Assembly (NCBI GenBank): GCA_025210965.1
Contig: JAOAQY010000046.1
Location: 1 to 55,572, forward strand
DNA length: 55,572 nt
DNA from: Tissierellales bacterium
Lineage (GTDB): Bacteria > Bacillota > Clostridia > Tissierellales > JAOAQY01
Direction: 5' to 3'
Made by a program: the position numbers and the translations under genes
Notes under the pieces: generated by a model
Database searches by the model: none
The model's input: only the letters and a program-made list of their open reading frames with translations
Told to the model about the DNA's origin: nothing
Part shown: positions 51,941-55,572 of the stretch, piece after piece
Numbering within the stretch: the first letter of the stretch is position 1
Layout of the letters: each line of letters begins with the position of its first letter

Positions 51941-53083
51941 TTAGCCTAAAATTTTGTTCATTATTTCAAGCAAATCCGTTCTTTTAGCTATTCTTGGATT
52001 CACTTCTGTACATATATCTTTAAGTGCTGCATCTATCATTTCTTCTTTAGCTGCATTAGCCATATCTTCATCAATACCATGTTCTTTAAACGTTTTTGGA
52101 ATCATCAATTTGCATTGAAGTTCTTTTATAGCTTTTATTAAATTGCTAACACCAATATGGACATTAGGTGCATGTAAATTTAATAATTTAGCTATTCTCT
52201 GATATTTCTTTGCTTGTACTTCACATTTCGAATTGAAACTACTCATATCTAGGTTAGCATTAAATTCAATTACATGTGGAAGTATAATAGCATTGCTTCT
52301 TCCATGAGCAACATGCAATTTCCCACCAATTGCATGAGCCAAGCTATGCGTTATTCCAAGCCCCGCTGCATTAAATGCCATCCCAGCTAAACAAGATGCA
52401 TTGTGCAATCTCTCTCTTGCTAAATCATCATCGCCATTTTCATATGCTTTAGGCAAAAATCTAAACGCCATAGTAACGGCTTTTTCTGCAAGCGCATCAG
52501 AAAAATCAGTTGCATTAGTTGATACATATGCCTCTAGTGCATGAGTTATTACATCCATCCCAGTATCTGCTGTTATAGATTTTGGAACGCTTTTCACCAA
52601 CTCTGGATCTAAAATAGCAACACTTGGCAAAAGCTCTTTATTCGCAAGTGCATATTTAAGATTCTCTTCTTTATTTGTTATAACCGCATACTCAGTTACT
52701 TCTGATCCGGTTCCACTCGTAGTAGGAATCGCATAAAAATCATCAATAATTAATTCTTCACCTAATGTTTGCTTTGCATACTCTCTAATTGCCTTTGCTC
52801 CATCTATAGAAGAACCTCCACCTAAAGCAATCATAACCTCTGCCTTGCATTCTTTTAGTACTTGAATACCAGCTGCTACAACTTCAACAGATGGATCTGG
52901 TACTATATCACTAAAAACAGTAACATGACAATTTTCCAATTTTTCTTTGATTTTATCAGCTATCCCTGATGTTTCCATAAATTTATCGCAAACAATAAGA
53001 ACGCTTTTCTCCTTGATAGATTTTAATCTATCTAAAGAACCTTTTCCAAAAAAGATACTAGTATTGATACTAAATTCATTCAT
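51941..53083 (-). CDS. Iron-containing alcohol dehydrogenase (EutG/CutO-like)
   Basis: About 380 residues from the ATG at 53083 (GGAGAG upstream). NAD-binding GGGSSIDGAKA, the family motif GTGSEVTEYAVITNKEE, and the metal site GLGITHSLAHAIGGKLHVAHG with His residues are all present. It reduces acetaldehyde to ethanol and re-oxidises NADH, which balances the acylating dehydrogenase in the shell. It is placed before the MerR gene with its own terminator. No N-terminal encapsulation helix is evident. Confidence 0.92.
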   Translation of the reverse strand: MNEFSINTSIFFGKGSLDRLKSIKEKSVLIVCDKFMETSGIADKIKEKLENCHVTVFSDIVPDPSVEVVAAGIQVLKECKAEVMIALGGGSSIDGAKAIREYAKQTLGEELIIDDFYAIPTTSGTGSEVTEYAVITNKEENLKYALANKELLPSVAILDPELVKSVPKSITADTGMDVITHALEAYVSTNATDFSDALAEKAVTMAFRFLPKAYENGDDDLARERLHNASCLAGMAFNAAGLGITHSLAHAIGGKLHVAHGRSNAIILPHVIEFNANLDMSSFNSKCEVQAKKYQRIAKLLNLHAPNVHIGVSNLIKAIKELQCKLMIPKTFKEHGIDEDMANAAKEEMIDAALKDICTEVNPRIAKRTDLLEIMNKILG

Positions 53084-53172
53084 CACAATCTCTCCAATCA
53101 TAAAATTTAAAGAGATGCAAATCAACTAGTTTCAATAAATACAAATATAAAACAATCTACAATCACAAAAAT

Positions 53173-53203
53173 ATACATAAATTAAAACAAAAATTCATGT
53201 CAA
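53173..53203 (-). promoter_or_regulatory. Candidate promoter of the alcohol dehydrogenase gene
   Basis: TTGACA (53198-53203) is followed after about 18 bases by a TATGTA/TATATT box on the minus strand. Weak -10. Confidence 0.4.
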
Positions 53204-53272
53204 TCTCAACTAGGTGCATTATACCAACATTATATAAATAATACAATAATATTTTCAAATACTTAGCCGAAT

Positions 53273-55189
53273 TTATACATATTTATCGCTTTGATTAGGA
53301 AATACTATTTCAAATTTTGTATATTCATTTACTGAACTTTGGCAACTGATTGTTCCATTAAGTCTTCTATTAACTAGGTTGTAAACTATATTAAGTCCCA
53401 ATCCCGATCCACCTTTATTTCTCTTCGTTGTAAAAAACGGATCATAAATCTTTTTGAGTTCCGTTTTAGATATACCCACGCCATCATCAATATAAATTAT
53501 ACTTATACTTGGACCTTTTATATGCTTATAATCCTGCCAATTTCTTTTTATATCTATTTGTATCGTTCCTTCATCTCTACCATCAAATCCATGTTTCAAT
53601 GAATTCATTACCAAATTAAGTATTATTTGATAAAGAGCTCCTGTATAACAATTTATATTTATCTCTTCCTTTGAATTAATAGTTATTTTAATATTTTTTT
53701 GTTTGAGTTCACTATTTAAACTACTGATTATATTTTTAATATATCTACCTAATTCTATATCCCTCTCCTCATCGACTGTTTGATCAACTGCAACTTGCTT
53801 AAAGTTTCGTATTAGCTCAGAAGCTCTCTCCATTGTTGATTCCATAAGCTCAGAACTATGATTTATCTTAGCTAGAGTTTCCTTCAGCGATTTTTGTGAT
53901 AGTGTGCGCTCCTCAAGCTTTTTATTTAACTTATTTGTTTCTTTAGTTATCAAAGACGAAAGTGAAACCCCAATTCCAAGAGGAGTATTTACCTCATGTG
54001 CTACTCCAGCGACCAGTCGTCCCAATGAAGCCATCTTTTCAGACTCCATAAGCTGAGTTTGAGTTACAACTATTCTACTTGTTTGAACATATATTTGACG
54101 TCTCAATATATAAACATATATCATTAGCAACACTAATACTCCCAAGCTTACATTTATAACTATTTCATGGCGTTTATAAAATGATATTGGTTCATTAATT
54201 ATGATGCTTTCATTAGGCAATAAATCTGTATTGTAATTAAATTTTTTAATAACATTATAATCAAAATAATACCTGTTAAAGCTTTCATCAATTATGAATC
54301 TATCTCCACTTATAGATCCATTTTCTACATATTCATTAACCATTCTAGCAACTCTCTGCCCCTGTGTATAACCTTCAACAAATTTACCTCCAACACTTCC
54401 CTCACCAAACCCAAATGAAAATATTCCAAAAACAGGAACACTTGAACTCTCAATTAATCTTCGCGCTGTATAGTCGAGTGGATATGTAGATCCATCTTTA
54501 TCAATCACAAAATATGACTGTATTACTATACTATTTTTCAAATCCAATCGCTTTACAAATTCTACTATTTCTTCAAATGACCGTTCTTCCACCACTTTGA
54601 AATTTATGGTATCTTTCAAATATTCCATATCAGAATAAGCATCTTTCTTAGTTGCTCTCCCAGTTATAGAATCATCAACCACTAAATATACATTTTTCAA
54701 ATTACTATTTAATTTCATAGCAATCTCAACTGTTTGCGATATAGAGTGCTTTTCAACTACACCATAAAAATTATCTGCCCCCGATAAATCATGAGTTGCT
54801 AAAGTATTTACTCCGCAAAAAAACACCGGAGTTTTATCAAATAGTTCATCCCTATATTTCAATAAAAATTTAAGTGCATTATCATCTGCTGCAATTATTA
54901 TTTCAAATTCATCCTTATCATACTTAACCTTATAAAGCTTAACTAACTCTTCCATATAAGCATCAGTACTTATATTTTTGGTATCCATGTGCTCTATTCG
55001 AAAATGATATTCAGCTTTACCCTCATCTAGCATCTCTTTTACACCTTGTTTGGTATCATTGCTCCACTCATATCCATCATGATAAGAATTTAACAATAAG
55101 ACATCCACCAAATCATTTTCAGCTTGAACATTTTTACATAAACTAATAAGCAGAATAATACAAATCATAGTAATACAAATTTTTTTCAT
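53273..55189 (-). CDS. Orphan sensor histidine kinase with periplasmic-binding-type domain
   Basis: About 638 residues from the ATG at 55189 (GGAGG 7 bases upstream). A signal-anchor (KKICITMICIILLISLC) precedes an ABC substrate-binding-type domain (residues about 28-325: VDVLLLNSYHDGYEWSNDTK, IIAADDNALKFLLKYRDELF, VFFCGVNT). A helix (IVINVSLGVLVLLMIYVYIL) leads to a HisKA domain with the His in AGVAHEVNTPLG, then ATPase motifs N (LNLVMNSLKHG), G1 (IYIDDGVGIS) and G2 (GGSGLGLNIV). No receiver gene is beside it. It could sense a small solute; choline or trimethylamine is only a guess from its position. Confidence 0.92.
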   Translation of the reverse strand: MKKICITMICIILLISLCKNVQAENDLVDVLLLNSYHDGYEWSNDTKQGVKEMLDEGKAEYHFRIEHMDTKNISTDAYMEELVKLYKVKYDKDEFEIIIAADDNALKFLLKYRDELFDKTPVFFCGVNTLATHDLSGADNFYGVVEKHSISQTVEIAMKLNSNLKNVYLVVDDSITGRATKKDAYSDMEYLKDTINFKVVEERSFEEIVEFVKRLDLKNSIVIQSYFVIDKDGSTYPLDYTARRLIESSSVPVFGIFSFGFGEGSVGGKFVEGYTQGQRVARMVNEYVENGSISGDRFIIDESFNRYYFDYNVIKKFNYNTDLLPNESIIINEPISFYKRHEIVINVSLGVLVLLMIYVYILRRQIYVQTSRIVVTQTQLMESEKMASLGRLVAGVAHEVNTPLGIGVSLSSLITKETNKLNKKLEERTLSQKSLKETLAKINHSSELMESTMERASELIRNFKQVAVDQTVDEERDIELGRYIKNIISSLNSELKQKNIKITINSKEEININCYTGALYQIILNLVMNSLKHGFDGRDEGTIQIDIKRNWQDYKHIKGPSISIIYIDDGVGISKTELKKIYDPFFTTKRNKGGSGLGLNIVYNLVNRRLNGTISCQSSVNEYTKFEIVFPNQSDKYV

Positions 55190-55308
55190 ATACATACCTC
55201 CAGCTATAGTTTATGTATACCCATTTCACATAACATACTCCCACTACTAAAAAGTTGAACATTTATAATTTTCAAAGTCATATATTTTACAAATACGATT
55301 ATTTTATA

Positions 55309-55572
55309 CTAAATGTTCAATTTTCTAATTCCTTGAATTGCTCCAACACTTAGCAATAATATTGAAAATGGTAATGCCCATCTAGCAATTACCAAAAAAG
55401 CCGTTGCAACCCCTCCAAAAACGCTTACCCATAAAATTACAAATGTTGGTGCACAACATGCAAAACCAGATAGAAACGCTGGCAACATTGCTATTACCCT
55501 ACTTTTTTTAGAACCGATATCACATATTTTAGGCTTTTTAATACTTATAATCAAAAGACTTATGTTAATAAA
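55309..55572 (-). CDS. Partial membrane protein with CCAP motif, N-terminus off the edge
   Basis: The frame is open at the right edge, and no stop lies between it and 55309; 87 residues are visible. Two or three membrane helices are seen: ISLLIISIK at the start, LPAFLSGFACCAPTFVILWVS and GGVATAFLVIARWALPFSIL. The CCAP motif in a helix recalls small membrane proteins that handle metals or thiols, but I cannot name the family. The true start may be beyond the window. Confidence 0.65.
   Translation of the reverse strand, partial: FINISLLIISIKKPKICDIGSKKSRVIAMLPAFLSGFACCAPTFVILWVSVFGGVATAFLVIARWALPFSILLLSVGAIQGIRKLNI

Noticed and set aside
1-55572. CRISPR arrays, tRNA or rRNA genes.
   Set aside because: No regularly spaced repeats and no cloverleaf or rRNA signature were seen on reading either strand.

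Overview
The window is low-GC DNA with Clostridia-like coding: AT-rich third positions, strong GGAGG ribosome sites, TTGACA/TATAAT promoters, U-tailed terminators and an S-box riboswitch. It carries an [FeFe] hydrogenase, cobalamin-dependent methionine synthesis, a DtxR/Feo iron system and several diguanylate cyclases. A strictly anaerobic Bacillota (class Clostridia) is the best reading; I cannot name the genus.

Layout. (1) 1-0.9 kb: an IS607-type TnpB running off the left edge, preceded by a 24-codon fragment that looks like a truncated TnpA. (2) 1.1-6.1 kb: a LacX-type aldose epimerase, then the iron-uptake group dtxR-like, feoA, feoB and a tiny FeoB-associated Cys-rich protein, and a patatin. 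(3) 6.2-9.8 kb: an [FeFe] hydrogenase paired with a NuoF/GltD-type flavoprotein. (4) 10.3-15.6 kb: a diguanylate cyclase with a perfect Fur-type box at its promoter, then a split methionine synthase operon (metF, reactivation domain, metH) under a SAM-I riboswitch. (5) 15.7-17.9 kb: an aminotransferase and a proline iminopeptidase. (6) 17.9-21.7 kb: six tandem paralogous membrane proteins with a PH-like domain. (7) 21.8-36.2 kb: three more diguanylate cyclases, PgsA, two flavodoxin proteins, an aminotransferase, an MscS channel, a DUF2157/GDYXXLXY/secreted-protein operon, an acetyltransferase, RtcB and a flavin reductase. (8) 36.4-53.1 kb: a complete choline-degrading microcompartment (cut) locus. 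(9) 53.3-55.6 kb: an orphan sensor kinase and a partial membrane protein.

The cut locus is the centrepiece. CutC, a glycyl-radical choline TMA-lyase activated by CutD, splits choline into trimethylamine and acetaldehyde inside a protein shell made of several BMC-H proteins, an EutS-like protein and an EutN pentamer. An acylating aldehyde dehydrogenase makes acetyl-CoA, PduL makes acetyl phosphate, and EutQ/EutP-type acetate kinases can make acetate and ATP. An iron alcohol dehydrogenase recycles NADH. The locus sits behind a MerR gene and a promoter with a 20-bp spacer, the signature of MerR activation. Its oddities are a second aldehyde dehydrogenase whose catalytic Cys251 is Ser, an EutT-like protein without the metal-binding Cys cluster in a B12-independent pathway, and a shell protein fused to a basic C-terminal domain. 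These points and the six-paralog membrane array are the most promising leads. All calls come from reading the sequence; no database search was run.
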